DNA from: Schistosoma mansoni
Taxonomy: Eukaryota; Platyhelminthes; Trematoda; Strigeidida; Schistosomatidae
DNA: 64,000 nucleotides
Reading direction: 5' to 3'
Assembly (NCBI RefSeq): GCF_000237925.1
Contig: NC_031499.1
Location: 2,423,316-2,487,315 of the forward strand
Shown: positions 26,600 through 38,883 of the stretch, piece by piece
Layout of the letters: each line of letters starts with the position of its first letter
Position numbering within the stretch: position 1 is the stretch's first letter
The notes under the pieces: generated by a model
Seen by the model: only the letters and a program-made list of their open reading frames with translations
What the model was told of the DNA's origin: nothing
Database searches by the model: none
Program-made: the position numbers and the translations under genes

Positions 26600-27030
26600 G
26601 TGTGTTTGAATGTGTTTTCACGGAATCTTCATATAGGAAGCTTATGATGGTTGCAATTATCTTCCAAGGAATAATTCAAGACGACGTGGATAAACACAAT
26701 GACAAGTCGATGATTGTATAGCATCCATGATTTCCAACTTAATGTGGTGTTAATTGCTGTCGCTCCGTGTCATCACTTTATCGACAACATGTGTTGTTGA
26801 TCATTCGGAACAATGTCAAAGGTTTGTTTGTTTCACAGATCCTTCAGTTACATTGTCCAGTTATTCATTGAACAATGCATGATGAATACTATGGACCGAA
26901 CGTACTTGTGGAAATAATGTGTCCTGTAGATAGCATCAATAATTTATGAAATATAGATTATACACAAAGCTAATTGATACCGTTCTTATTACTTCCTGTC
27001 TTCTCTCCTCCTTCTTCTGGAAATATATAA
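26600..27030 (+). repeat. Partial, older third copy of the tandem block
   Basis: Segments at 26610-26720 and 26925-27030 match 25110-25215 and 25230-25335 with many differences. The stretch between them contains inserted unique bases. It shows that block duplication happened more than once. Confidence 0.7.
26993..27016 (-). CDS. Micro-exon, 24 nt, diverged copy
   Basis: The minus strand reads 'atatatttccag', 24 nt, then gtaata. It differs from the 25283 exon at three positions (phase 0 KKEERRQE; phase 1 EGGEKTG). Splice signals survive in the older copy, which favours a functional exon. Confidence 0.5.
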
Positions 27031-27648
27031 ACAGTTGAATTATAAATTTTGATCACGCGGATGTCTCTCTAAGGCGTCTTTTTTACTTAAAAAAAACTAA
27101 AGTATCCTTCTTCTTTTATATGATTCATGGTAATGTAATTACTCAAACGTTTATTTGAATGCTTATCGCAGTGCTTCGTAGTTCACTGAATTTAATTGTC
27201 TGTTACACTGTTACAAAAAACTTGTGAAAACCTACACAATACATGTCTATATTTACTAGCGTCTTATTTATCACGTAACCTGACCATATTCAACGTTGTC
27301 AAGATAAGTCATTCTGACTCAAAATTCCCGAATTGTGTTTGCGAGATGGGTAATCTGAAAATGTGCTTTCTTGAATGTCCCTCACTCGGTATCTTATTAC
27401 CGACTTTTTCCAATATGTACAGATTTGATGAAGTTTATCAATAAACCATGCGGCGACCATTTCATATATTAGTAGCTGGAAAATCAATTTTTTTACTTTG
27501 ATGAAATATTTTAATGAATCAATGAATAACAAATGCTTTTATACGGCTTCTTCGTGTGTTGTATCTGACGTCAATGCTTCCTGAGCAATTTTACCGACTG
27601 AATTTTTAGTCGCTTGGAAAGCAGTGTCGTGTACAACTATTCAATTCA
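27031..27648. other. Non-coding, left-specific
   Basis: No counterpart was seen in the right arm, where the terminal exon and poly(A) signal are followed almost at once by the inverted block. No gene recognised. Confidence 0.5.
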
Positions 27649-29858
27649 TCATGATGAAACAAATTCAATCTCTGTGTAAATGGAAAATAATTCAGTCCAA
27701 TACTAAGAAATATAGGTCTATCTAGGCTGCTGTTGTTACATCCACGAATAAAACATCTCTAATGAAGATTTCTAACTTTCTGGAAAACATTCACACATTC
27801 TCATAACCATTCGTGCGACCTAATTCATTTTGAGACATATGAAAAATAATAATAACATAATTGATCGATATCATCAGCAGTGGACATTTTCTGACAATCT
27901 GAATCAAAAGTCGATCTTTTGAATGGACGGAAGAATTACTAGTGATCTGGTGTTTTGGTAACAACTTAGTTGTTATTCAAGCTCAAGTAAATACTCACCA
28001 GTTTCTAGATTTGCAATGTCGAACAAGTGGTCAAATAGAGAGTTGCAATTGTTTGAGAATGCCGAAAATAAGGTTTTGTTCGGAGTATAGAAAAGAATTT
28101 GTAGGTGGACTGAAAATGTGTAATTGTTTATCGCGATATGTACAGACAGCACTGTTAGAGGAATGACCATGTATGTTATTAATTGTTTGAGTGTTCCGCA
28201 AAAAATGAAGGGTACTGTAAACTCCTAATATTCAATGTAGACCTATTTCAGTTTGCGTGTTTGCTTTTCAACTGATTAGCTACAATATTCTTGATTTACG
28301 AGTTATAGCAAACCTTCCCTAAACCTATAGAATTGTAACCTGTTTCATCGCTATGTTATGTAACACAAATTTGCAATCGGATGACAACATTGTAGGTTCA
28401 CAAGTTAGAGTGAATCTCCAAAATTTTTTTGAGACTTACTTAAATTGTTCGTGACATTTAGAACATGTCCATTGTGCAAATTAAAACCTGAAACAAGAGT
28501 CATTCGAAATTATGTAATAAGCTCTTCGGTGGTTTGTTCAAAATACTAAATAATTTCTATCAGTTTTTGTGTAATACGAACAACATCCAAAGTTACCGTT
28601 ACCAATTCCATAGGAAAAGCAGCATGAACATTAAAAAGAATCCTTATATTCCTCCTTTCTTACAACATCACACTATCAGACAAGAAGCATTACACACTAC
28701 ATTTTCAAGAATTCAAGTGACGTTCTGATGCAACATTAAATAGCAATAGGGTTCAAAAGAAATCTATTCACCATAATAAATGTTTTCTAAGTCGATGGTC
28801 ATTTGTCATTAATCAAACATGATAATAATTTCAGTTCAAATGAAAGTTATTATTCTGATGATAAAATATCAAATTCAACAAGTGCACCGTCGTTCACCTG
28901 TTTTGTGTGAAATATTATTCAGATGAAATAATCGACTGGAAGTATACATGAGTTTAACAGTGTAATTTCCGCAAAAGCGTTGCAGAAATATTTAAAAATA
29001 AATGAAAATTTTCTAATAGCGTAGACGGTTTTGGATGATGTAAGCTACAATCATTATAAACCTTAGTATTCAACTCAGTTCGGCATCACTACGGAAGAAG
29101 TAAGGAGGTTAAATATAATAGATTTTCAGAACAGCGAATCTTCCTAATCGTCATAGGAAAACATGATAACGGAGAGAAATGTGTTTACATAAGTGATAAT
29201 CTAAGAGTTTCAGTTTCTACAAAGTTGTCCTTGTTGCAGATATCGTGTGGATCACATTACTATGAACGGATCACTGGTAAACAACGGTGTGGTGTGGAGT
29301 TTGACTGTCACATCACTAAGCAACGTAAATTATGTTCATTGTAAATTCATGCTACAATTATTCAGTAGAAACTAAACTACTCCACAAAAACTGAACTTAC
29401 CGACTGAATCTTCTGTGGTGTTTCGTTTCGCGGATACTAAATGACGATGAAGTATCAACATAAATTATTCAATTTGAATGACGTTTCTTTAATCATGACA
29501 AATGATTGCAATGAAAGGTACTCGAAATTCTTTGCATTGAGTGACGAAAACTGTGGATTGTTATCGCAATGAAAGGGATAGTGCTCACAACATTCTGCTC
29601 AACATTTACTGTTAGTCCTATTGCACTCAACCCACTAATTGTTAACGGACATCTGTAGAAGCTTTATCTAATACCGTCAACATTTGTTTAAAATCACATA
29701 CAGCATGTTCTTTTCCATACATATATTTTGTTTGAAATCGAATAATTAGAAGATATATTGATTGCTTCACAAGCTCAACAATATGAATACTTTCTTAACA
29801 ATGACCTACCGTGAATGATGGCGACTAATGTCAATAAACACAAACAGTTGAGGTTCAT
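27649..29858 (-). CDS. MEG-like secreted protein gene, left copy
   Basis: Predicted small secreted protein of 93 residues from six exons. Exons on the minus strand: 29810-29858 (49 nt, leader MNLNCLCLLTLVAIIH), 29401-29436 (36 nt, VSAKRNTTEDSV), 28440-28487 (48 nt, GFNLHNGHVLNVTNNL), 28325-28339 (15 nt, SYNSI), 27999-28109 (111 nt, starting VHLQILFYTPNKTLFSAFS) and 27649-27671 (EIEFVSS then stop). Every internal exon has AG/GT borders, a length divisible by three and phase 1 at both ends, so any can be skipped without breaking the frame. That is the hallmark of schistosome micro-exon genes. N-glycosylation sequons NTT, NVT and NKT are present. The family within the MEGs is not assigned. The 45-nt exon of the right copy is degraded here (28597-28642). 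Expression is unproven. Confidence 0.75.
28597..28642 (-). pseudogene. Degraded counterpart of the 45-nt micro-exon
   Basis: Matches the right-arm candidate exon 39758-39802 and keeps the donor (cggtaact). The AG acceptor has shifted by one base (ataag then gattc). A 46-nt exon would result, and in the gene's frame it meets a stop. It is therefore probably skipped in the left gene. Confidence 0.45.
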
Positions 29859-29889
29859 TGTTGCTGCACGGTTTATATCAAACACGTAG

Positions 29890-29900
29890 AATTTTATACT
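29890..29900 (-). promoter_or_regulatory. TATA box of the left MEG-like gene
   Basis: The minus strand carries TATAAAA about 34-40 bases upstream of the ATG, implying a 5' UTR of roughly ten bases. It is mirrored exactly at 38844-38850 for the right gene. Confidence 0.6.
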
Positions 29901-31640
29901 CCTAGGATTGAGTATGCTGAGTAATGCGGAGGTGGACTGAAATGTGTGCATTGATTGCGTGTTTGTTTTCTTTTCTACGAAGTGAAGAGAACAGATAGAC
30001 CAAAAATGTGTATGAAGGTTTTAATTTGTCTGACAACGTGTTCTCTGATTGGGTTAGTTATCATTTTGTTTTTTCATGATTGACTACCTCATGACTTAAT
30101 GTTTATACTACGTGAACCCACTTATCACTAATTACTAATCATTGTTCGTAAAGATAACATTTAGCCTCCATAAATTTAAGCACATTCCTTCTGCTCAATA
30201 AAGATTTTCATTGCACAGGGTTAGTGATCATCAATTCTGGATTACATGGGTCATTCATGCACGAGCAACTTATCAACTGAACGTGGAAATTCCATCTTGA
30301 ATTATTATATTTTGCATCCAAACATTTACTGACTTATCGTGAATCAAGGTTTGATTTAGTAAACAGTCACTTTGAAGACCATAATATGTCTACTTTTCAA
30401 TAACTGTACAACCAGAACACGTTGCACAAAAATAGTCACAAACTCAACCGTGAACCGTCGTTATAGGACAGCAAACATCATTAGCACCGAACCAAACATA
30501 CTTCGAAATCAGATAGTCAACCCTTTTGTGGGTTTAGAAAATAATCGTCAGAGATTTGTTGTTTATCTTTTCTCTGTCAAAGACTGATATTGTTTGTTCA
30601 TAGTAAATTGGTCCGTCAATACATTTAAAGAAAACTCAAAGTAATTTTTGGCAAATCTCATTCTTTCAAGATATCCAGAATGAAGTGTATATGTAACATT
30701 ATTGAAAGTTTTTTAAGTTATATCATCTATTGCATTGTCAGATATTAAACCACTTTGATTGTTTGATGTTACCCAAAACATTTGGCTACACTGCATAAAA
30801 CCACAAACCTTATCTTATGATGAATAACATTGCAAAGTGACTCATTCAATGCTTTAAAATCAATTCATGATTACTGTTTTTTTGGCTAGGGTGAAAATGA
30901 ACCGTTGACTTTTATTGAGAACAATCACATAGGATATGACAATATGTCATCATAATTTATAATTTCATTCAAAACAATTTCTAACATTGACGATTCCAGC
31001 GGGCTTGACAACATTCAATTGTACTTCTGTTATAACAAAGCTAATTTGTTAAAGAAAAAGAATGAAGTATCAACGGACAATTTTTTTACCGGGGTATTTT
31101 TCGCATGTTGTAGTCCATTGTAAACAGATGAATTAAAAAAACACCGGAAACATCAAACTCATAGTAATGAGCGTCTCCGTATATGTACTAATGTTGCATG
31201 ATCAAGTATTGAATTATCGATGTAAACAAAGTATCCGGGTACAAAATTAAGCATCGCATCGATGTGATCAGGTACGTCCTGATGAAAATCACTCACCAAA
31301 TCATTATCTTCTTTCAAACCTGATGTTTAACTTAGAACGTTTGTTATCGGAGTAAAAACACAACTCTTTGATCAAAAAGTTATAAACACATCTGGATTGA
31401 GGTGAAGACAACAAATAACTCATTAGTTGCAGACAAAATAATTTGAATGAAAGCAAAATTGTCCATAAAACCTTAAACAGTCATTCAAAATTAAATACAA
31501 TTGAGTGAACTTAAAAGTTCAGTCGGAGAATGAAATATCAATAATACCAGTTACAAGAAAAAAATTGAAAATACCTTACATCTCAGATAGATACATTGAT
31601 TATGCAAGATATACTGAAACAACGATATTTGTGAAGGTTA
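29901..31640. other. Shared upstream region, left arm
   Basis: Inverse match to 36225-38840 over most of its length, with an extra stretch in the right arm (about 36520-37480). No gene is called. The open frame at 30372-30587 is conserved at 38155-38370 but the flanking non-coding DNA is equally conserved. Confidence 0.6.
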
Positions 31641-32190
31641 AGTTGTTGTAATACATCGGATGATGTCTTTCTAAAGATGGTACAAATATGCATCATAGTA
31701 ATTATATTGATTGAGTGTAACCAACAATCTGTAAGAGCTTAAGACATCCGCAGAATAAGAGGTTTCATTTAGACTTATTGCATGCAAAGTTATATTTTTT
31801 CATTCTTTTGAAGCGAAGTACAGGCGAAATAGCAACTTGTTTTCGTCCTGCGAAAGCAGGATCTTTCAAATTGATCAAAATGGTCTTATTCATGTGGTTC
31901 TGAAAACATATTTGTAGTTCACAACTGTCATGATGAATGCTTATGATAGTTTATACGCATATATACATATATATTCACATCCCTGTTACCATTTTCACCT
32001 TCATTCTGTCAAAAGTGTTGATCGTTTTCTGTTATTTATATCGAAGTGTGGACATGAATAGAGTGATCTTATGTAAATCTTTGAAACTGAATAAACATCG
32101 ATTGCCCTAAATTTATTGTTTCAATCGCTTTATAAATTTTATGAAAGTTAATCAATTGAAAGAGCTTTCCGAAGGTGGTAACAAAAGTAA
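31641..32190. other. Start of the central spacer
   Basis: Unique to the centre of the palindrome. Nothing recognised. Confidence 0.5.
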
Positions 32191-32740
32191 ACATGATGTA
32201 CACAGAATGTGAGAACAATGTGCGACAGTGAGGGTAAAAGCGAAGTCGCTGCCGAGATCGACCACACAATTTGGTGTTTCTTGGAATAAGTGAAACACAT
32301 TGGACAGGAGATGTGATGAAGGGATTGGATTCGGTAGAGATACTGTCGTACTCTGGTCGTGAATAAGACAATGACCTCCACACGCGGGAAGGTGCATCAA
32401 TGCTGCCTAAACAGGCACACAGGTACTTACAGAACGGAAAACTCAAGAATCCAAGTTCATCGAAACATCCTTCAAATGAAGCTGCAGTGGATCTTAATAA
32501 ATGTTGTCCAGTGTTGTGCACGCACCAGTGATTGCAGCGAAAACGATGAAAATCAGTTCCATGAGAGGCTTCAGTCAATTATATACGAGTAATCAGGAGA
32601 GGACTTACACATCCCGATGGAGACATTAACGCCGAAATCGGAATGAATAATACTGTGTATGAAGATATCATGAGACGACATGGACTAGGCGAGAGATACG
32701 GTAATGGTGACAGATTTGAGAAACAACCCAATCACACATG
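32191..32740 (+). mobile_element. SR2-type LINE endonuclease fragment in the spacer
   Basis: Aligns with 56385-56830 of the large SR2 copy: 'tttcttggaataagtgaaac' for the ISETHW region, 'acattaacgccgaaatcgga' for DLNAKVG, and 'atatcatgagacgacatgga' then 'ctaggcgagaga' for IIGRHGLGER. The frame is broken in several places. The element is in plus orientation, opposite to the SR2 pieces at 35.4-36.2 kb. Confidence 0.75.
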
Positions 32741-35400
32741 ATGATCAAGATTTTATTTCATGAAGTAGGAACAAATTAAACTGGAAATCATATTCAAATG
32801 ATCACCTCTCAATTATGTAAAGTTGTGGAATGTGATTCAAGCAAACGGCTATTTAAAAAACTCTTTTTAATAAAAATTGACGTTAAAATGCACTAATAAA
32901 CATGTCGGTTTTCTTAACGAACAATGTTCATAATTGTGTAGGTTTATGCAGATGAACTGTGGACGAGAAAATTGGAAGACAGTGATATGCTTTGTTAACT
33001 GTCCAGTAACTCGATATGTGACTTGAAACCACATGTAAGTGCATAGATCAACTAGAGAAGTAAAGTAAACTCACACGATATTTATCCTTGACAATGATAA
33101 ATGAAATCTTCAGAAAGAGATGTATAAGTTTAGTCTTTATTGGAAGTCATAATTTTCCGTCTTCAAAACTCTGAATGTCATGCATTGATACTTCCATAAA
33201 CGATTTATTATTACAGTAACAAATCTTTGCTCAAGAAACAAAAAAGTAAGAACAATCGTCTTGAGAAATGCCTTGATATCCAGTGCATTCATAAAACACT
33301 CGATTTTAACAGACTCTCGAAGTCAGCTAATGTGCTTTTACGAAATGACTGAGATATTCACTCAGCCCTACTCGAGTGAATACTTGGACAGTCACATGGA
33401 TTATCGTTGTTATTCTGGTGAGTATTTGAAATTGTGGATGTTCAATAATGTTTCAAATACGTATGAGTGCTGAAACCAAGAACAGCATAATAATCGAAAC
33501 TTGCACACTGTCGTTTATTATGCAAATCTTTTATGAAAATTTGAACAGATATGACGAATTGAGTGTTGTCACATACAGAGAATAATATCAGTCATTCTGT
33601 TCGTTCACTCAGTATACTAAATTTTCAGAGAATGTTCAGTTAAATACCACTACACACTACATAATTCAGTAGAAGTGTGTACATTTAATTCTCCTTGGCT
33701 TTCAATTGTCCTCGTTTCGACATGTATCGCATCAGTACTCAATGTGTTGAGACAAAACAACTGAAACATCCATCCAGTCTTCGAAATATGGATTGTTCGA
33801 CCATCGCATATAGGTTGAAAATACTCTACTGTAAAGTGTTTGATTGTGTGAATTACCGATACGTTCAGTACGTCAGTATGTGTTCATTGGAACTCCTCTC
33901 GCTTACAAGAACTCTAATAACCACATATAGTTGAATGTGAAACACTGAGGGCAGTCATGTCTAGTTCAGTGAATCATTGATAAAAACAGATACTGCAGTT
34001 GCATGTAATCCAAAATCACCTAGACGTTGACAACAGATGTATAAAAGTATTTTTAAACATACTAGGATTAACCAAATTGTGGTTCGGACAGCATTTTGAA
34101 GTTGAACAGTTGATCGAACCATTTGAAATCATTGAACATGAGAAATTTCATTAAGACTAGTTCATATTTATCAATGAAGCAACACATTTGCTACACATTT
34201 TCTTGTACAGTTGTCGATCCTGACGAAAATTATTGAAAGCCTGTAGTGATAACAAACAGCTGTCGTGTAAATCACTCACCCGAATTCCTTACACATCATG
34301 ACTCAACAACTGCAGATTCAGATGAACCGAATTGTACTTGTTCGAGTGTTTTGTAATATGATACGTATTTTATTTTTTTATACGGGAATTATTTTTTTCA
34401 ATGTTTTACATGTAATTTGTGTTGTTGAATGCTATTTTCCTTATCGGTCTACTTTCCATAGATTTTATTGTCTTTTCACGCGCTATCGATATCACCAATT
34501 TTATGGCTTCTTCATCCTCATTTCGTTAATGCTTGCATCTGGGACACCATTTTCTTCATACTCAACAATATCACTTCGATATATTGTTATATTTAATAAC
34601 TCACCTGCTTGACGGTGTGTTGATTTAGACTGGATTCGATGCGTGACCTTCTACATTGATGTTATCGAGTTTCATAGTGATTTTGATCAAACATTCGTTT
34701 AGGAGTGTTTGCCTGTGTTCCAAAATATCTCCTCTTTTAACATTGTTTGTTCCGTTTGGTCTCTGTCTCGTCGACTTCTTTTCATGTTTTTCCACTTTTC
34801 ACTTCGTCTGGTTAAAATTTTATTGTTCAATTTAGCTTCAAATCACGTCACCATTTCGACGTAAACCAAAGCACATATTCAAGGTCTTTTGAAATATTGA
34901 TTGTATGCTCAGTTTCGGTCACATTTACAGTGTATAACGACTGTTCACGATACTTTTCAGAACCAAGTATCTATTGACCTAAAATATAATCTTATTTAAT
35001 GTAAACTTTCCGTATATGATTTTGACTAATGAGAGAAAAATTATAGTATAAAATGTAGTATTTCACTGTCAAAATGAAAAGTTTATGATCAATAAGTAAT
35101 CATGCTGGCTGATGATCCGCCTGAAACGACAGTTTCCGTTTAATACTGTTAACCATCACTGAATCAGTACGTTCGCCCAAACGATCATAATTGATAATTA
35201 TTGTATCTCTTGTGCTTCACAGAGTTTGATTTGTTTTGCAATTTGAAGAAACATCACTGAACATAATTTGCCTTGTTTCATTGTGCGAATAATTGTTTCA
35301 GTTAATGCGCGTTACTTTACCAAACTTTTATCACCCAGATGAATTCTTTGAATGCTGATGAAGTGATAAAAACGTAGTGGTCTGTTTTTGATGCCTCGTT
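32741..35400. other. Central spacer, unassigned
   Basis: No gene recognised. The segment 34600-35400 borders an SR2 piece and may contain further unrecognisable LINE sequence. Confidence 0.45.
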
Positions 35401-35690
35401 ATCCACTGACCAACGTCAAATTGAAGAGCTCTTCGAATTATTTTATCAACCTTTCTTGATGTCCTTGAATCTCAGTGTTTGGTTCGCCTTATTCTTTCTT
35501 GAATGTTTGCTCTCACTCACTGTACAATCTTTCCACGTTATTTGTTGTTTCATCTGGCCGTTCCATATTTCTTACTGTTGTAGCATTTTCCGCTGCCACT
35601 GATAGGTCTTCCACGTATTTCTGCTTGTCGACTCAAATGCTTCCCTCCGAGTTCGTGATTAGTTTTAGGTAGGTTGTCTTGAATCTTTGT
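35401..35690 (-). mobile_element. SR2-type LINE middle fragment
   Basis: Minus-strand translation includes VDKQKYVEDLSVAAENAT, matching VDKQKYMGELAATAEKAA of the 57.43-kb copy. FEEL from the following linker region is also present. Frames are interrupted. It lies directly after the SR2 3' part at 35691-36200 on the same strand, so two LINE pieces are joined in a non-natural order. Confidence 0.7.
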
Positions 35691-36200
35691 ATCACTATTC
35701 CTTCAGTTTTTCAGTGCTTCAGAAATTTCAGTTTCATCTTGACAATTAGTTGTTTCCAGTTGCAATTCATCTTCCTCATGTTTGGTTTCAATGCTCAGCG
35801 AAGTGCATTCTTCGGTCTTCCACTTTTGTGTTTCACTTCAGTAGTCTAAGTTAGTGCTTGCTTCGTGATGCAGTTTAGTGATTTCCACAATCTATGTCTT
35901 ATCCACTTCTAGCGTCTTTTCCTTATTACCTATTCAGTTGGAAGCTCTATTACTCTCTTCCACAACACTCTGTTTCTAATGATATCCGGTCAGCGGTCAT
36001 TGAGTCACATGAGTAGACAGTTGTATATAGATATTTGTGCTCTCTTGATGAATATTGACGTAGTTCTTCACGTTTTAGCTTCGTTCAGTGGATTTGTCTT
36101 AGCGTTCATATTGAAGATTCTCACTTTGATGTTGTCTGACAGTTGTTGTGAGTTCCAAATAATTTTCAGTTTTACGAATGCCACCCTTCGCTGTGTCATT
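35691..36200 (-). mobile_element. SR2-type LINE 3' coding fragment
   Basis: Minus-strand frames include WNSQQLSDNIKVRIFN and LNCITKQALT, then SGRPKNALR. These are the C-terminal signatures of the RTE/SR2 reverse-transcriptase protein, known to me from the family. The copy is decayed by several stops and frame changes. It abuts the inner edge of the right palindrome arm. Confidence 0.75.
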
Positions 36201-36255
36201 AATCTTCCCTTTTCATCTAGCTCACACATCAACTTTCCCTTCACAAATATCGTTG

Positions 36256-38840
36256 TATTTGTATATCTCGCATAATCAATGTGTCTAACTGAGATGTAAG
36301 GTGACTTTAAAAGTTATTCTTGTGACTGATATTATTGATATTTCATTCTCCGACTGAACTTTTACGTTCACCCAACTGTATTTAATTTTGAATGACTGTT
36401 TAAGGTTTTATAGACAATTTTGCTTTCATTCAAATTATTTTGTCTGGAACTAATGAGTTATTTGTTGTCTTCACCTCAATCCAGATGTGTTTATAACTTT
36501 TTGATCAAAGAGTTCTATATTTATTCCGACAAGAAGTCTTCCAAGTTAAACTTATAACATTTAAATAATATCTCAGGTAATGAATAAGATAATGAATGAG
36601 TGTGTGATTTTCATCAAAACCAACCTGGTCACTTCGATTCACAGATAGATGAATTACCAAAAAACAAAGGGATGTGGCCTTTATCAAATATCAGTGTGAG
36701 TTGTTGAAACTTGATCTTCTAAGCATTACAAACATATTAAGATGATGAAAATTATAAGTAACTGTTTCCTCTCATAAAGTCTTTTCCGTTTCACATTATT
36801 AACCTCATGTTTCTGTAATAACTGTTATCAAAAACGCGCAAGAAGCACACTGATTTATTTAGAAACGAAGCTCCTCTTTTCAATATTATTATTTTCCGAT
36901 GTCGTACTTTCATATTTATAAGTAATGTTTTCATCTAGTGGACTTAATACAAACGTAGTAGTCTTGCAATATTATAGTCTATTAAAGTTTCGGGAATAAG
37001 CTGTTGATGTGGGCCACCTAAATTTGCATCCTACGACTAACTTGCTTTTGTAATGCAAGTCACTTTGTCGATCGAAAGCGCGCACATGGTGAATAAAAAT
37101 GCAAGCACTACTATGCACGTTTATTCCAGGAGGAATGATAGATAATCAAGAGACCAGTTCTCGAACTCGTGATGTTTGTGAGTCACATACTGATATCTAA
37201 AACTTCATAGATCAGAATGATTCGGTTTCAAAATATTTGAATATGGAATCTGTGCACAGCCAGACCTATAGAAATTTGCCATTTCTAACCAAAACTCTGT
37301 AAATCGGAGTGTCATGCTCATTGCTTATTCCCCCTGGTTTCAACATCAATCTGTGATAACTGTGACATATTTCCTTTCCCATTTTAGGTACACAGTTTTT
37401 GGTCTATTATTCTACAGATTATTGCTGTCTACTATTTCTGACACTATCACATGACGTGGTTTTCACTTACTTCATATGACTTCTCACTATAATGCAATGC
37501 TTAATTTTGTACCCAGAAACTTTGTTTACATCGACAATTCAATACTTGATCATGCAACATTAGTACATATACGGAGACGCTCATTTCTATGAGTTCGATG
37601 TTTCCGGTGTTTTTTTAATTCATCTGTTTACAATGGACTACAACATGCGAAATATACCCCGGTAAAAAAATTGTCCGTTGATACTTCTTTATTCTTTTTC
37701 TTTAACAAATTAGCTTTGTTATAACAGAAGTACAATTGAATGTTGTCAAGCCCGCTGGAATCGTCAATGTTAGAAATTGTTTTGAATGAAATTATAAATT
37801 ATGATGACATATTGTCATATCCTATATGAATGTTATTGATAAAAGTCAACGGTTCATTTTCACCCTAGCCAAAAAAACAGTAATCATGAATTGATTTGAA
37901 AGCATTGAATTAATCACTTAGCAATGTTATTCATCATAAGATTTTATGCAGCGTAGCCAAATGTTTTGGGTAACATCAAACAATCAAAGTGTTTTAATAT
38001 CTGACACTGCAATAGATGATATAACTTAAAAAACTTTCAATAATGTTACATATACACTTCATTCTGGATATCTTGAAAGAATGAGATTTGCCAAAAATTA
38101 CTTTGAGTTTTCTTTAAATGTATTGACGGACCAATTTACTATGAACAAACAATATCAGTCTTTGACAGAAAAAAGATAAACAACAAATCTCTGACGATTA
38201 TTTTCTAAACCCACAAAAGGGTTGACTATCTGATTTTGAAGTATGTTTGGTTCCGTGCTAATGATGTTTGCTGTCCTATAACGACGGTTCACGGTTGAGT
38301 TTGTGACTATTTTTGTGCAACGTGTTCTGGTTGTACAGTTATTGAAAAGTAGACATATTATGGTCTTCAAAGTGACTGTTTACTAAATCAAACCTTGATT
38401 CACGATAAGTCAGTAAATGTTTGGATGCAAAATATAATAATTCAAGATGGAATTTCCACGTTCACTTGATAAGTTGCTCGTGCATGAATGACCCATGTAA
38501 TCCAGAATTGATGATCACCAACCCTGTGCAATGAAAATCATTATTGAGCAGAAGGAATGTGCTTAAATTTATGGAGGCTAAATGTTATCCTACCGAACAA
38601 TGATTAGTAATTAGTGATAAGTGGGTTCACGTAGTATAAACATTAAGTCATGAGGTAGTCAATCATGAAAAAACAAAATGATAACTTGCCCAATCAGAGA
38701 ACATGTTGTCAGACAAATTAAAACCTTCATACACATTTTTGGTCTATCTGTTCTCTTCACTTCATAGAAAAGAAAACAAACACGTAATCAATGCACACAT
38801 TTCACTCCACCTCCGCATTACTCAGCATACTCAATCCTAG
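36256..38840. other. Shared upstream region, right arm
   Basis: Mirror of the region upstream of the left MEG-like gene, with right-specific DNA at about 36520-37480. No gene called. Confidence 0.6.
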
Positions 38841-38843
38841 GAG

Positions 38844-38850
38844 TATAAAA
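38844..38850 (+). promoter_or_regulatory. TATA box of the right MEG-like gene
   Basis: TATAAAA lies 40 bases upstream of the ATG at 38884. It is identical in sequence and spacing to the left copy, and the block around it is conserved between the arms. Confidence 0.65.
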
Positions 38851-38883
38851 TTCTACGTATTTGATATAAACCGTGCAGCAACA

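Larger units (their letters stand above)
9430..31640 (+). repeat. Left arm of giant inverted duplication
   Basis: Blocks here match the reverse complement of the right arm in the same order. By eye: 9430-9530 with 51065-51180; 10080-10300 with 50690-50860; 10795-10850 with 50090-50165; 14440-14950 with 47960-48480; 15290-15490 with 47110-47510; 16970-17600 with 46420-47040; 18350-18840 with 44640-45130; 22640-22800 with 44000-44145; 24120-26540 with 41420-43625; 27640-31640 with 36225-41340. The inner blocks are very similar and the outer ones much less so. The left arm contains extra sequence, chiefly a tandem block at 19.1-24.2 kb. Confidence 0.9.

Noticed and set aside
32069-32578. Minus-strand frame of 169 codons
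   Set aside because: It is antisense to the SR2 endonuclease fragment on the plus strand.
34298-34612. Hydrophobic 104-codon frame in the spacer
   Set aside because: AT-rich chance frame with no start context or homology; no matching signal in other frames.
30372-38370. Frame conserved between arms at 30372-30587 and 38155-38370
   Set aside because: Conservation matches that of the surrounding upstream DNA; no domain, leader or splice context.
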